This document shows positions 48,144 to 58,700 of a stretch of DNA of 64,000 bases, piece by piece. Source of the DNA: Blastocatellia bacterium (GTDB lineage: Bacteria > Acidobacteriota > Blastocatellia > HR10 > J050); the NCBI GenBank assembly GCA_026985075.1, contig JALSQX010000053.1, positions 156,773-220,772 on the forward strand, read 5' to 3'. Each line of letters starts with the position of its first letter. Position 1 is the first letter of the stretch. Below the pieces are notes generated by a model. That model had not been told where the DNA came from. It did not search any database and saw only the letters and a list, made by a program, of their open reading frames with translations. The position numbers and the translations under genes are program-made.

Positions 48144-49535
48144 CTATCCTCGCGCGCGCCCGAATCCGGTGATCACAGCGATGATCATCAAAGGGAAGAG
48201 CACCAGGCCATAAAAGAAGTACGTGGCAATGCCCGTCCAGGGCACGACGACGGCGAACGGATATCGCTCGGCCACCTCGCCCTGGATGGCCACGGCGGCG
48301 ACGATGCTCGCCGCATAGGGAAGAATGTAAGGGAACGAGCAGGAGACGGTGTCGAGCAAATTCGCGCTTCGATAAGGGCTCAAGCCATGTCGTTTCCGCA
48401 AGATGTTGGCCAGCGGTCCCACCGTGATCATGGCCACGGTGTTGACCGAGACGCAGATATTGGCGAAGGTGATCAGTCCGACGATCGCCGCTTCCGTTCC
48501 CCGCAACGTGTGGGCTACGGTGCGATCGAGCCAGTCCATCAGCTTCTCCAGGAATCCTCCCGCCTCCATGACCCCGATCACCGTGACCAGGAGCAGGGTG
48601 AGAACAGCAATCGGCAATAACGCCACGGCACCATCGACGGCGCTCCCCATCACCTGCCCATCACCGGTGGTCCGAAACACGCGCTCCAGCGGAAAGACGC
48701 CAGCCAATGGACCGATGATCAGCGCTGCACCAATCCCGGCGGTGAGCGCCGCCAGGAAATGACGACCACTCAAGGCGACGATGAAGACGATGACGGCGGG
48801 AATGAGCATGGGGAGTCCCGTGGGATCGGCCGTCTCGGCGAGCAATCGTTCGGCATCGGCATCGGCGATGCGAGATTGGCCGCCGCCGAACAAGAGGAAC
48901 AACAGCATCGATATCCCGGCGGCGATGAGGACATATTTCAATCGCGAGCGGACCACGCCGCCGATATCCGTCTCTTGCGTGGCCGCCGAGACGATGGTCG
49001 TATCCGAGATGGGCGCCAGATTATCTCCCAGCGCGGCGCCACTGAATATCGCGCCCATGAGGGCAGCCGGATGAGCTCCCAGCACGATCCCGGCGGGATA
49101 GATGACGGCGGTGAATCCGACGATGGTGCCCAAGCCCGTCCCCACCGACACGGCGAACACCGATGCCGAGATGAAGACGGCCAGCGTGAACAGCGCGCCG
49201 GTCAAATGCACCTTCCATCCCACCCAGACGATGGCCTCCACCAACCCCGAGTCGGCCAGGATGCCCGAGAAGGCGCCCGCCCACAGCCAACAGACGACGG
49301 CGACCGTGGCCGTCCGATTGGCCATCAACGAGAAGACCCGCTCACTGTAACTGGCCATGTCGCGGCTGAACATCAGTCCTACCGAGAGACCGACCATCGC
49401 CGCGATGATCATCCCCTCGACGGCGGGCGCCCCTCGAATCACCAACGCTGCTGTCATGATGATGAAGATCAATAGCGGGAGTCCACTCATCCACGCTCCC
49501 CCACGAAATGCGATCGGCTGCCGTTGATCGCTCAT
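48144..49535 (-). CDS. Na+/H+ antiporter NhaC family protein
   Basis: ~12 TM; SASVFAVSVGTGLGTIVGFTAVIYPAG; MGAIFSGAALGDNLAPISDTTIVSAATQETDIGGVVRSR. Confidence 0.93.
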   Translation of the reverse strand: MSDQRQPIAFRGGAWMSGLPLLIFIIMTAALVIRGAPAVEGMIIAAMVGLSVGLMFSRDMASYSERVFSLMANRTATVAVVCWLWAGAFSGILADSGLVEAIVWVGWKVHLTGALFTLAVFISASVFAVSVGTGLGTIVGFTAVIYPAGIVLGAHPAALMGAIFSGAALGDNLAPISDTTIVSAATQETDIGGVVRSRLKYVLIAAGISMLLFLLFGGGQSRIADADAERLLAETADPTGLPMLIPAVIVFIVALSGRHFLAALTAGIGAALIIGPLAGVFPLERVFRTTGDGQVMGSAVDGAVALLPIAVLTLLLVTVIGVMEAGGFLEKLMDWLDRTVAHTLRGTEAAIVGLITFANICVSVNTVAMITVGPLANILRKRHGLSPYRSANLLDTVSCSFPYILPYAASIVAAVAIQGEVAERYPFAVVVPWTGIATYFFYGLVLFPLMIIAVITGFGRARG

Positions 49536-49739
49536 CGGATGTCCTCCTCGTTCGATGGTCTCGCTCCTCCTCTCCCGGCCTCGCTTATCGTCCCTCCGAG
49601 GCGTGCTGCATGTTACGGAACCTCGCGGACCACGTCAATGGGCGAGGTGAGAGGATGCCCTCACGGCGACCGCCCACATCATCGCTCCGTCGCCGCCAAT
49701 CACTCCGCCTCTCCGCTCATGCATCTATAGCTGATTGCA

Positions 49740-49768
49740 TTGACATTATGCAACATGTGTTGTAATGT
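49740..49768 (+). promoter_or_regulatory. Sigma70-like promoter with operator in the spacer (same as 31428-31456)
   Basis: TTGACA-N17(TTATGCAACATGTGTTG)-TAATGT. Confidence 0.65.
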
Positions 49769-49891
49769 GAAAAGCGCCGACGCTCCGGCGAGAAGAACGC
49801 GGTCAGTTTCGATGGCCTGCCGCATCCGCCGGTTCAGGCTCCTGGCCGGTCCGCGGTGAGCGTTGGTCCATCACGCTCAAGGAGGAAGAGT

Positions 49892-52882
49892 ATGTGCAAC
49901 CGTCAGCTCGCCCATCGATTCCGTTTCGCTTGTTTCTGGCTCGTCATCGCCGCCCTGCTCTCGGCCGCCTCCATAGGGGCTCAACGGGAGCAGCGCCAGG
50001 ACCTCACCGCCTCCATCGACGCCATTGCTCAACAAGCGCTCAAAGAAGGGCCCATCGCCGGTTTGTCCATCGCGGTGGCCAGAGGACCGCGCCTCATCCT
50101 GGCCAAGGGATACGGATACGCGGACCTGGAGAATGATGTTCCGGCCACGGCAGAGACCGTCTACCGCATCGGGTCCATCACCAAACAATTCACCGCTGTA
50201 TTGATCATGCAACTGGTGGAGGCGGGGAAACTCCGTTTAGACGATCCCCTGACGACGTTTCTTCCAGACTATCCCACTCATGGGTATCGGATCACGATCC
50301 ATCACCTGTTGAACCACACTTCGGGCATCAAGAGTTACACGGGGCTCGGACCGAAACTCTGGCAGACCACGTTTCGACTCGATCTCTCTCATCAGGAACT
50401 CATCGATCTGTTCAAGAACGAACCTCTGGATTTCCCTCCCGGCCAAGGGTACGCCTACAACAACTCCGCTTATTACTTGTTAGGCGTGATCATTGAAAAG
50501 GTCACCGGGATGAGCTACGCCGATGTGGTGGAAAAACGAATCTTTGGTCCCCTGGGCATGAGTGGCTCTCATTATTGTCGGCAACGTCCCCTGATTAAGC
50601 ATCGGGCGCGAGGATACCAGGTGATGAAAGGCCGCCTGGTCAATGCTCCTCCTATCAGCATGCGCATTCCCGGAGCGGCCGGCGGCTTGTGTTCTACGGT
50701 GTTAGATCTGGTGAAGTGGCAACGGGCGCTCATCGAACACCGCCTCATCAGCCGCGCCTCCTATGAACGCCTCATCACGCCGACGCAGCTCGCCGATGGA
50801 TTGAAAGTGTCCTATGGATTCGGGCTGGCCATGACGGCATTAGGAGGACACCGGCGAATCGGTCACGGGGGGTCGGTCAATGGCTTCACGGGCGTCACCT
50901 GGTACTACCCCGATGATGACCTGACGATCGTCGTGTTGACGAATACGGGAGGCTCCCGCATTCCACCCGCGCAGATTGAAGAACGCCTTGCCCGCGTCAT
51001 ACTGAACGTGCCGGAACCAGAGATAAAAGATATCGCCCTCAGTCCAGAGGAGCGTCGCCGATATGTGGGAACGTATGCTGTGGGGTCACAGCGAATCAGC
51101 ATCAGCGATGAAGGCGGGACGCTCATCCTCAAGCAAGGATCCGGACCCGGGATGAGGCTTCTCTATCAAGGGGATGACGTCTTCGTCTCGGCCTCTAATC
51201 CGCGACTCCAACTGGAGTTTCATGTGCGCGGAGAGCACGCCAGTGGATTCACTTTCAAGCCGGGAGGAGCTCCCATCTACGTGGCCCGACGCGTCACCAC
51301 ATCGAGATCGGCCGCCGAACCCTTCGATCTACTCATCCGGGGAGGGACGGTGGTCGATGGCACGGGCGCTCCTCGATTCAAGGCCGATGTGGGGATTCGT
51401 GGAGATCGGATTGTCTTTGTGGGAGCCGCTCGAGACCGAACCGCCCGCGATACGATTGAGGCCACCGGACTCATCGTGGCTCCCGGTTTCATCGACGTCC
51501 ATAATCATACGGCGCGGGCGATCGCCAATCCAGATAAACGCTGGAATGAGGGATTCATTCGCCAGGGTGTGACGACCATCGTTGGTGGCCCCGATGGGAG
51601 CTTGGAGCCAGCCGAAATGAAGCGCCTCATCGCCGCCTATGAGCGAAACGGAGTCGGGACCAACGTGGCGTTCTATGTCGGGCACAACGCCATCCGCCGA
51701 CGCGTGATGGGAATGGCTCGACGCGCTCCGACGCCCGCCGAACTGGCCCAGATGAAGGCACTCGTGCGCGAAGGGATGGAACTCGGAGCCGTCGGGTTGT
51801 CGACGGGGCTGATGTATCCTCCGGGCATGTTCAGTGATACCGATGAAGTGGTGGCATTGGCCCGCGAGGTTGCTCCCTATCATGGGATCTACGACTCACA
51901 CGTGCGCAATCCCGTGCACGCTCTGCTCGCCTCTGACCGGGAAGCGATCGAAATTGGCGAGCGGGCGGGCATCCCGGTCAAAATCGCTCACCTGAAAGCG
52001 GTGGGGCTTCACAATCAAGGAGCGATCAAGCAGGTCATTGCGCTCATCGAAGCGGCGCGCGCCCGAGGCGTGAATGTGGTCTCCGATCAATATCCCTACG
52101 ATGGGGCGGCGACGGCCACGCTCCGATCGATCATCGTCGTGCCCGACGACCTCAAACGTCGACCGCATTTCGACCTCAAAGCGGCGCTCCGCGATCCGCA
52201 TGAGCGACAACGCCTCAAGACGGCCAGCGAAGAGGGGATCGATGGCGGCTTCGCCTGGCTCAAGGCCACGGGATACGCGAGCATTCGCATCACCAGCAGC
52301 ACGGACTATCCCGAACTGGTCGGCAAGTATCTCTCTCAACTCGCCGAGGAGCGAGGCGTGGACGGTTTCCAGGTGATCAGCGATCTCATCCTGGGGGCCA
52401 CCGCTCCCATCGGCATCACATTGGGAGCGATAAAAGAGGCGGACGTGCGCGCACTCCTGGTGCAGCCCTGGAATATGATCGCCAGTGATGGCGGATACGT
52501 CGACAGCCACAGCCACGGGAACGGGCATCCTCGATCGACGGGGACATTCCCCCGCGTCCTCGGGCGCTACGTGCGCCAACTTGGGCTCCTGAAGCTCGAA
52601 GAGGCCATCCGCAAGATGACCTCACTGCCCGCGGAGTTCCTCGGCCTGCATGATCGAGGGCGCATCGCCGTGGGATGGGCTGCCGACATCACCATCTTCG
52701 ATCCCGAGACGATCATCGATCGATCGACGTGGGATCAACCCCATCTCCTCGCCGAAGGGGTGCGTCATGTGCTGGTCAACGGCATTCCCGTTCTCCGAGA
52801 CGGCCAACTCACGGGCCAAGCCCCAGGGCGGTTCCTTCCCAAACCGCGTTCTTCTCAGACCCCGCGGAGCGCGCGCCATTGA
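49892..52882 (+). CDS. Fusion protein: S12 serine hydrolase (beta-lactamase family) + N-acyl-D-amino-acid deacylase (D-aminoacylase)
   Basis: N-term YRIGSITKQFTAVLIMQLVEAGKLRLDD, YAYNNSAYYLLGVIIE, RIGHGGSVNGF; C-term FDLLIRGGTVVDGTGAPRFKADVGIRGDRIVFVG..APGFIDVHNHTAR..GRIAVGWAADITIFDPETI. Confidence 0.94.
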   Translation: MCNRQLAHRFRFACFWLVIAALLSAASIGAQREQRQDLTASIDAIAQQALKEGPIAGLSIAVARGPRLILAKGYGYADLENDVPATAETVYRIGSITKQFTAVLIMQLVEAGKLRLDDPLTTFLPDYPTHGYRITIHHLLNHTSGIKSYTGLGPKLWQTTFRLDLSHQELIDLFKNEPLDFPPGQGYAYNNSAYYLLGVIIEKVTGMSYADVVEKRIFGPLGMSGSHYCRQRPLIKHRARGYQVMKGRLVNAPPISMRIPGAAGGLCSTVLDLVKWQRALIEHRLISRASYERLITPTQLADGLKVSYGFGLAMTALGGHRRIGHGGSVNGFTGVTWYYPDDDLTIVVLTNTGGSRIPPAQIEERLARVILNVPEPEIKDIALSPEERRRYVGTYAVGSQRISISDEGGTLILKQGSGPGMRLLYQGDDVFVSASNPRLQLEFHVRGEHASGFTFKPGGAPIYVARRVTTSRSAAEPFDLLIRGGTVVDGTGAPRFKADVGIRGDRIVFVGAARDRTARDTIEATGLIVAPGFIDVHNHTARAIANPDKRWNEGFIRQGVTTIVGGPDGSLEPAEMKRLIAAYERNGVGTNVAFYVGHNAIRRRVMGMARRAPTPAELAQMKALVREGMELGAVGLSTGLMYPPGMFSDTDEVVALAREVAPYHGIYDSHVRNPVHALLASDREAIEIGERAGIPVKIAHLKAVGLHNQGAIKQVIALIEAARARGVNVVSDQYPYDGAATATLRSIIVVPDDLKRRPHFDLKAALRDPHERQRLKTASEEGIDGGFAWLKATGYASIRITSSTDYPELVGKYLSQLAEERGVDGFQVISDLILGATAPIGITLGAIKEADVRALLVQPWNMIASDGGYVDSHSHGNGHPRSTGTFPRVLGRYVRQLGLLKLEEAIRKMTSLPAEFLGLHDRGRIAVGWAADITIFDPETIIDRSTWDQPHLLAEGVRHVLVNGIPVLRDGQLTGQAPGRFLPKPRSSQTPRSARH

Positions 52883-52955
52883 TACCGGCCATGGAGAGCT
52901 GGAGGACCTCTTCCCTTGACGATCTCCTTATCCTCAGCGATCGTTCTCTTGGGAG

Positions 52956-54197
52956 GTGATGATGATGATGAAATTCAGATCGCATACGAGAATTGTTCTG
53001 GCTCTGGTGATCCTGCAGGTGGCATCATTTGCCGGAATCGCTCAGGACAAGGCGGCACAGATTGACGCCTTACTGAACGCTTACCACCGGAGAGACGAGT
53101 TCAACGGAACGGCGCTCGTCGCCGAGCACGGGCGGATCATCCTTCAAAAAGGATATGGATTGGCGAACCGAGAGTGGGGGATTCCCAATACGCCTGAGAC
53201 GAAGTTCCGTCTGGGTTCGATCACCAAGCAGTTCACGGCGATGCTCGTCCTTCAACTGGCCGCCGAAGGACGGCTCAGGTTGGATGGGACGATCTCCGAC
53301 TACCTGCCTTATTATCGAAAGGACACGGGATCGCGGGTGACGCTCCACCACCTGCTCACCCATACGTCGGGCATCCCGAGCTACACCAACCGGGAGTGGA
53401 TGGAGCGAGGATTGTTTCGGCACCCGCATGCCGTGAAGGAACACGTCGAGAAGTTCTGCAGCGGCGATTTGGAATTCGAACCAGGTTCGACGTTCAAATA
53501 CAGTAACTCGGGATATTTCATCCTGGGGGCGATTCTGGAAGCAGTCAGTGGGAAGACGTACGAACAGCTCCTCAAGGAGAAGATCCTGGACCCCCTGGGG
53601 ATGAAAGACACAGGCTATGACCACCAGGAAACGGTGCTCCTCAAACGGGCGGCTGGCTATGTGAAAACCGGTCGAGGCTATCAGAATGCGCCTTTTGTGG
53701 ACATGTCCAATCCCTATGCGGCCGGTGCTCTGTATTCCACGGTCGGAGATCTTTATCGGTGGGATCGGGCACTCTATACCAATGAACTGCTCCCCCAACA
53801 GTGGCGAAAGACATACTTCACCCCATTCCTGAATCACTACGGATATGGCTGGATCATTCTTGACCTTCCGATGGGAGGAACGAGGCGCCGCGTGGTGCAG
53901 CATGGTGGGAGAATCTTCGGCTTCTCCTCATGGATTCAACGATGGGTGGACGAGGAACACCTGATCGTGCTCCTGGACAATACCGGCAGTGGAAAGTTAG
54001 GAGAGATCAGCCGGCGCATCAGCGAAATCCTTTATGGCCTGAATAAAGAGGCGACATCCACACAACAATTCATCGATGAGGGGGATGTGGGCGAGAATGG
54101 TATGAGATGGAGGTGTTCGCTTGGCGAAATCAGCCCTCATTCATCAGCTCATAGCGGCGTCGAAGAAGGCGCTTCCCATGTTCGGAATCCACTCTGA
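52956..54197 (+). CDS. Serine hydrolase (beta-lactamase/S12 family)
   Basis: FRLGSITKQFTAMLVLQLAAEGRLRLDG; FKYSNSGYFILGAILE; VVQHGGRIFGFSS. Confidence 0.92.
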   Translation: MMMMMKFRSHTRIVLALVILQVASFAGIAQDKAAQIDALLNAYHRRDEFNGTALVAEHGRIILQKGYGLANREWGIPNTPETKFRLGSITKQFTAMLVLQLAAEGRLRLDGTISDYLPYYRKDTGSRVTLHHLLTHTSGIPSYTNREWMERGLFRHPHAVKEHVEKFCSGDLEFEPGSTFKYSNSGYFILGAILEAVSGKTYEQLLKEKILDPLGMKDTGYDHQETVLLKRAAGYVKTGRGYQNAPFVDMSNPYAAGALYSTVGDLYRWDRALYTNELLPQQWRKTYFTPFLNHYGYGWIILDLPMGGTRRRVVQHGGRIFGFSSWIQRWVDEEHLIVLLDNTGSGKLGEISRRISEILYGLNKEATSTQQFIDEGDVGENGMRWRCSLGEISPHSSAHSGVEEGASHVRNPL

Positions 54198-54282
54198 AAC
54201 TGAGAGAGTGTATTGTGTGGACGAATCCATGCATTCGTCGTTTTCGTCTCGGATGTTATTCATCGGATCGAAAGGAGGCATC

Positions 54283-57200
54283 ATGAATACAAACAGATTG
54301 GGATCTCGCTCTCGGAAGCTCGTGGTATATGGGTTGATCGCCGCCGTCGTGCTCTCAATCCCGATCTCTCACCGGGCGGAGGCGCAACAACCGAGCGCCA
54401 CGTGGGATGTCACCCAGCCTCGAGGGAAAACCCGTGAGATCGACTTCACCACCACCGAAGGAACCTGGATGTCGGTAGACATCTCGCCCGATGGGCGGTG
54501 GATTGTGTTCGATCTCCTGGCGCACATTTATCGCGTCCCCATCGAAGGCGGCGAGGCAGAGTGTTTGACCGAAGACAGCGGCATCGCCGTGAATTTTCAT
54601 CCTCGGTATTCGCCCGATGGAAAGTACATCGCTTTCGTGTCCGATCGAAAAGGGCAGAACAACCTCTGGATCATGGAAGCCGATGGGTCCAATCCGCGAC
54701 CTGTTTTCACCGATCCCAATGTACGGGTGGTCACCCCCACATGGACGCCCGATGGAGAGTACATCATCGTTCGTCGCCAGACAATGGGTGATCGACTCCA
54801 TCCGCCAACCAATGGGCTCTGGATGTATCATCGCGATGGCGGCGAAGGCGTGGAACTGGTGGGGAACGATGTCCCCGGAGCGGCGTGGCCCTCGATCTCG
54901 CCCGATGGAAAATACCTCTACTTCCACGTGTTCAGGGGAGATCGAAGGCGGATCGGATGGGATGCTCTCCGTGGCTCTCATCAGATCTGGCGATTGACAC
55001 TCCGAACCGGCGAACTCATTGAGATCACCACCGGCGAGGCGCAACAGCAGATTCGCAGTTCCAGCGGCGGCGCCTACGCGCCGGAGATCTCCCCCGATGG
55101 GCGCTGGCTCGCCTTCGCTCGGCGAATCCCGGACGGCACCATATCCTACAAGGGACATCGATTCGGCCCGCGAACCGCCCTCTGGCTGCGCGATATGAAG
55201 ACCGGAGCTGAACGCGTCATCATGGATCCTATCGACGTCGATATGGTGGAGACGATCAAGACGCTGCGCGTGCTGCCCGGATACAGTTGGAGTCCCGATG
55301 GATCGTTCATCGTCATCTCCCAAGGGGGTAAACTTCGACGTCTGGACGTGACCACGGGCAACGTCACCACGATCCCCTTCACCGCTCGGGTGCATCGAAC
55401 GATTTCCGAGATGGCGCGAAACGCGTTTCGGATTTCCGATGATCCTTTCCTGGTCCGGTTCATTCGCTGGCCGACAGCCTCTCCCGATGGGAAACGACTC
55501 GTCTTCCAGGCGGTGGGCAAGATTTGGATCATGGATCTTCCCGACGGAACGCCGCGTCGGTTGACGCCCGCTTCGTTCGAACCGTTTGAATTCGCGCCCG
55601 CGTGGTCGCCCGATGGGCAGTGGATCGCGTTCACCAGTTGGGACGAAAAGATCGGCGGGCACTTGTGGAAAGTCCCGGCCTCCGGTGGGGTTCCCGAACG
55701 ACTGACCGAGGAGCCCGGCGAATATATCCATCCTGTGTGGAGTCCCGACGGTCAATACATCGTTCTCGCCCGCGGTTCAGGAGCTACGGCGCGCGGTCGG
55801 ACCTGGGTCGCCAATCCCTGGTACGATCTCGTCCGCGTCCCGGCGACTGGCGGCGCGGCCACTTTCGTGATCAAGGTCACCCGTCCCACCAACGAGAGAT
55901 TCTTCTCCAACGCGCGCCGGCAGATCGTGCGACCGGCCTTCGGTCCCGAGGGCCGAATCTTCTACCCTGAGCGAGTGCGCCGGAAGATGGACGGAGAAGA
56001 GCGGACGGTCACGGCGTTCGTGTCGGTGCGGCCCGATGGGAGCGATAAGCGAACGCATCTGGTGTTTCCTTTCGCCGATGAAGTCGTCCCTTCGCCCGAC
56101 GGCAAGTGGGTCGCTTTTCAAGAAGGCGATAATGTCTATCTTGTGCCCTTCCCCTGGGCGGGAGCCGGAGGAGAACCGATCACCATCAACAAGAAGAAGA
56201 GCAAACTCCCGGTGAAACCCCTCAGTTCCCAGGGCGGCCTCTTCCCTCGTTGGCGCGATGCCCGCACTGTGGAATTCGGCAGCGGGAATACATACTTCGT
56301 CTATCACCTGGACACGGAGCGAACCGAGACCATCGAGATCCATCTCCTCATCCCCCGCGACATCCCCAAAGGGACCATCGCCCTCGTCGGCGCTCGCATC
56401 ATCACCTTGAACCACCGGCGAGTGATCGAGCGGGGAACGCTCGTCGTCCGAGGAAGCCGCATCGTCTGCGTCGGCGATTGCGATACGACGGGCGTGGATC
56501 GGATCATCGACGTCAGTGGAAAAACGATCATCCCCGGATTCGTCGACATGCACGCCCACCACTATCGGGAGCACCGAGGGATCATCCCGGCTCATAACTA
56601 CGAGACAGCGATTTATCTGGCCTATGGCGTGACGACGAATCTGGATAATTCGACCTGGTCGCAAAATGTCTTCTCCACCGCCGAACTCATTGAAGCCGGT
56701 GCGGTGATTGGCCCGAGAACGTTCAGCACCGGCGATCCTCTGTACCGTGGCGATGGTCCCCGACAGAATGAGATCACCAGCTATGAGGTCGCCGAAGACA
56801 ACATCAAACGTCTCGCCTCCTGGGGAGCCGTCTCTTTGAAGCAGTATCTTCAGCCGAGACGGGATCAACGGCAGTGGATCACCGATATCGCTCGGAAACT
56901 CGGATTGACGGTCACCGCCGAAGGGGGCTCTCTGGTTTACAATCTCAGCATGGTCATGGACGGTCACACGGGATTCGAACACCCGCTCAGTTACGGCATC
57001 ATCTACAGCGATGTGGCCAAGTTCCTCGGTCAGGCGGGGATCGTCTATTCGCCGACGTTCGTGGTCGGCGGCATGGGTCCATGGAACGAGGAGTATTTCT
57101 TCCAGGAACGCGATCTCTGGAAGGATGAGAAGCTGCGGCGTTTCACGCCCTGGAGGCAGCTCATCCCGCATACGCGCCGGCGCATGCTGCGGCCGAAGAC

Positions 57201-57654
57201 GGATTATAGTTTTCCCTTGATCGCCCAGGCACTGGCCGACATCATCGCCGAAGGGGGCTATGGAGCCATCGGATCTCACGGGCAACAACATGGCATCGCT
57301 TCTCACTGGGAAGTGTGGATGGCCGCCTCGGCGCTCGGACCCATGGGCGCTCTGGAGGTCGCCAGTTTACATGGCGCTCATTTCCTGGGCGCCGAACAGG
57401 ATATCGGATCGATCGAGGTGGGAAAGCTGGCCGATCTCATGGTGCTCAACGCCAATCCGCTGGACGATATTCACAACACATTGGACATCTTGTATGTGAT
57501 GAAAGGAGGCAAGCTCTATGACGCCGAGACGTTGGACGAGATCTGGCCGGAGTCGAAGCCATTCGGCGAATATTACTGGGTCGATCCCGATGCCCTCCGA
57601 TCGGACAATCGGCCGGTGGATTACTGGGATCATCGATCGCGGAGGAGACGTTGA
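54283..57654 (+). CDS. TolB-like PD40 propeller + amidohydrolase family protein
   Basis: Repeated SPDGRWI/SPDGKYIAF PD40 motifs; IDVSGKTIIPGFVDMHAHHYREHRGI; GSIEVGKLADLMVLNANPLDDI. Confidence 0.94.
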   Translation: MNTNRLGSRSRKLVVYGLIAAVVLSIPISHRAEAQQPSATWDVTQPRGKTREIDFTTTEGTWMSVDISPDGRWIVFDLLAHIYRVPIEGGEAECLTEDSGIAVNFHPRYSPDGKYIAFVSDRKGQNNLWIMEADGSNPRPVFTDPNVRVVTPTWTPDGEYIIVRRQTMGDRLHPPTNGLWMYHRDGGEGVELVGNDVPGAAWPSISPDGKYLYFHVFRGDRRRIGWDALRGSHQIWRLTLRTGELIEITTGEAQQQIRSSSGGAYAPEISPDGRWLAFARRIPDGTISYKGHRFGPRTALWLRDMKTGAERVIMDPIDVDMVETIKTLRVLPGYSWSPDGSFIVISQGGKLRRLDVTTGNVTTIPFTARVHRTISEMARNAFRISDDPFLVRFIRWPTASPDGKRLVFQAVGKIWIMDLPDGTPRRLTPASFEPFEFAPAWSPDGQWIAFTSWDEKIGGHLWKVPASGGVPERLTEEPGEYIHPVWSPDGQYIVLARGSGATARGRTWVANPWYDLVRVPATGGAATFVIKVTRPTNERFFSNARRQIVRPAFGPEGRIFYPERVRRKMDGEERTVTAFVSVRPDGSDKRTHLVFPFADEVVPSPDGKWVAFQEGDNVYLVPFPWAGAGGEPITINKKKSKLPVKPLSSQGGLFPRWRDARTVEFGSGNTYFVYHLDTERTETIEIHLLIPRDIPKGTIALVGARIITLNHRRVIERGTLVVRGSRIVCVGDCDTTGVDRIIDVSGKTIIPGFVDMHAHHYREHRGIIPAHNYETAIYLAYGVTTNLDNSTWSQNVFSTAELIEAGAVIGPRTFSTGDPLYRGDGPRQNEITSYEVAEDNIKRLASWGAVSLKQYLQPRRDQRQWITDIARKLGLTVTAEGGSLVYNLSMVMDGHTGFEHPLSYGIIYSDVAKFLGQAGIVYSPTFVVGGMGPWNEEYFFQERDLWKDEKLRRFTPWRQLIPHTRRRMLRPKTDYSFPLIAQALADIIAEGGYGAIGSHGQQHGIASHWEVWMAASALGPMGALEVASLHGAHFLGAEQDIGSIEVGKLADLMVLNANPLDDIHNTLDILYVMKGGKLYDAETLDEIWPESKPFGEYYWVDPDALRSDNRPVDYWDHRSRRRR

Positions 57655-57789
57655 ATGCGGTGTTTCGCCTATCCAGCGACCGGGGGCGAGGGAGCGCCCG
57701 AAGGCGCCCCTCGCTCATTCACCATCGAGAGCCTCAGCGCGCGCGAGGAGGACGGCGAGCGCTGGCGCGCTCCCCGTCACGATGGGGCT

Positions 57790-58401
57790 TCACTTGGCCA
57801 GCTTCATCGGCACGCGCACTTCGGTCTTGATCCATCGCAAGATCATATCGGCACTATCCGCCCCCGTGCGCTCGAACGAGATGGTGAACTGGTCGACCTC
57901 CTCATCCAATGTCTTGGGCACGGCGGTGACCACGACGACGTCATTCTCGGGGAAGTACCCTCGCTCGAATCTTCCCGTTTCCGGATTCCTCCGCATCGTG
58001 CCCCACAGATTGAGCGCGGAATTGAAATGAATCGTCCACTTATCCGGGCCCGGCGTGGTGAATAACGAGTACGTTCCCGCCGGGAGTCGTTTGCCATCGA
58101 CCAGCACGTCATGGGTGACGGTGATTTCAGTCGCTTCGTTGGCGCCGGTTCGCCAGATCTCGCCGAAGGGGACGAGCGCGCCCGATTCCTTGGTCCCAAA
58201 GATGTTCTCGCGCCGGCGCTTATACGGACGCCCGTACACGACCCGTATGTAGGTGTCGCCGAGCATGATGCGGGCCATACCCATTGGACTGAGCCGGCGC
58301 GAAGGATGCAGGTCCTGAGCGTGCCCTCCTTCCACCATCGCCAAACTGGCGAGCAGCAGCGCGAAACCGATGGCCATGCCTTTCTTCGCGTTCTTTCTCA
58401 T
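57790..58401 (-). CDS. DUF2911 domain-containing secreted protein
   Basis: LHPSRRLSPMGMARIMLGDTYIRVVYGRPYKRRRENIFG..LVPFGEIWRTGANEATEITVTHDVLVDGKRLPAGTYSLFTTPGPDKWTIHFN. Confidence 0.92.
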   Translation of the reverse strand: MRKNAKKGMAIGFALLLASLAMVEGGHAQDLHPSRRLSPMGMARIMLGDTYIRVVYGRPYKRRRENIFGTKESGALVPFGEIWRTGANEATEITVTHDVLVDGKRLPAGTYSLFTTPGPDKWTIHFNSALNLWGTMRRNPETGRFERGYFPENDVVVVTAVPKTLDEEVDQFTISFERTGADSADMILRWIKTEVRVPMKLAK

Positions 58402-58700
58402 GATGAACTCCTCCTTTATGCGAATTCATGTGATGAGACGGCGTTCTCACATCGATCGTGTATGCCGGGGCATAGTTAAGCATATGGCCATGGAACAAGC
58501 AAGCGTGGAATCCACCGGGAATGACGACCGAACGGTTCGCGATCCATCGCTTGACATTCTTCCGAGGTTGGGATACAGGGAAAAAGATGATGAGAGGCAT
58601 CCCGCTGAGCGACTCCATCGCTGCTCTCCATGCCCTCAACGGCTCCCGACTGAAGGAAGTCGCTCACCAGGAGAGCCGACAAATGCTCAAGGAGGTGCGT

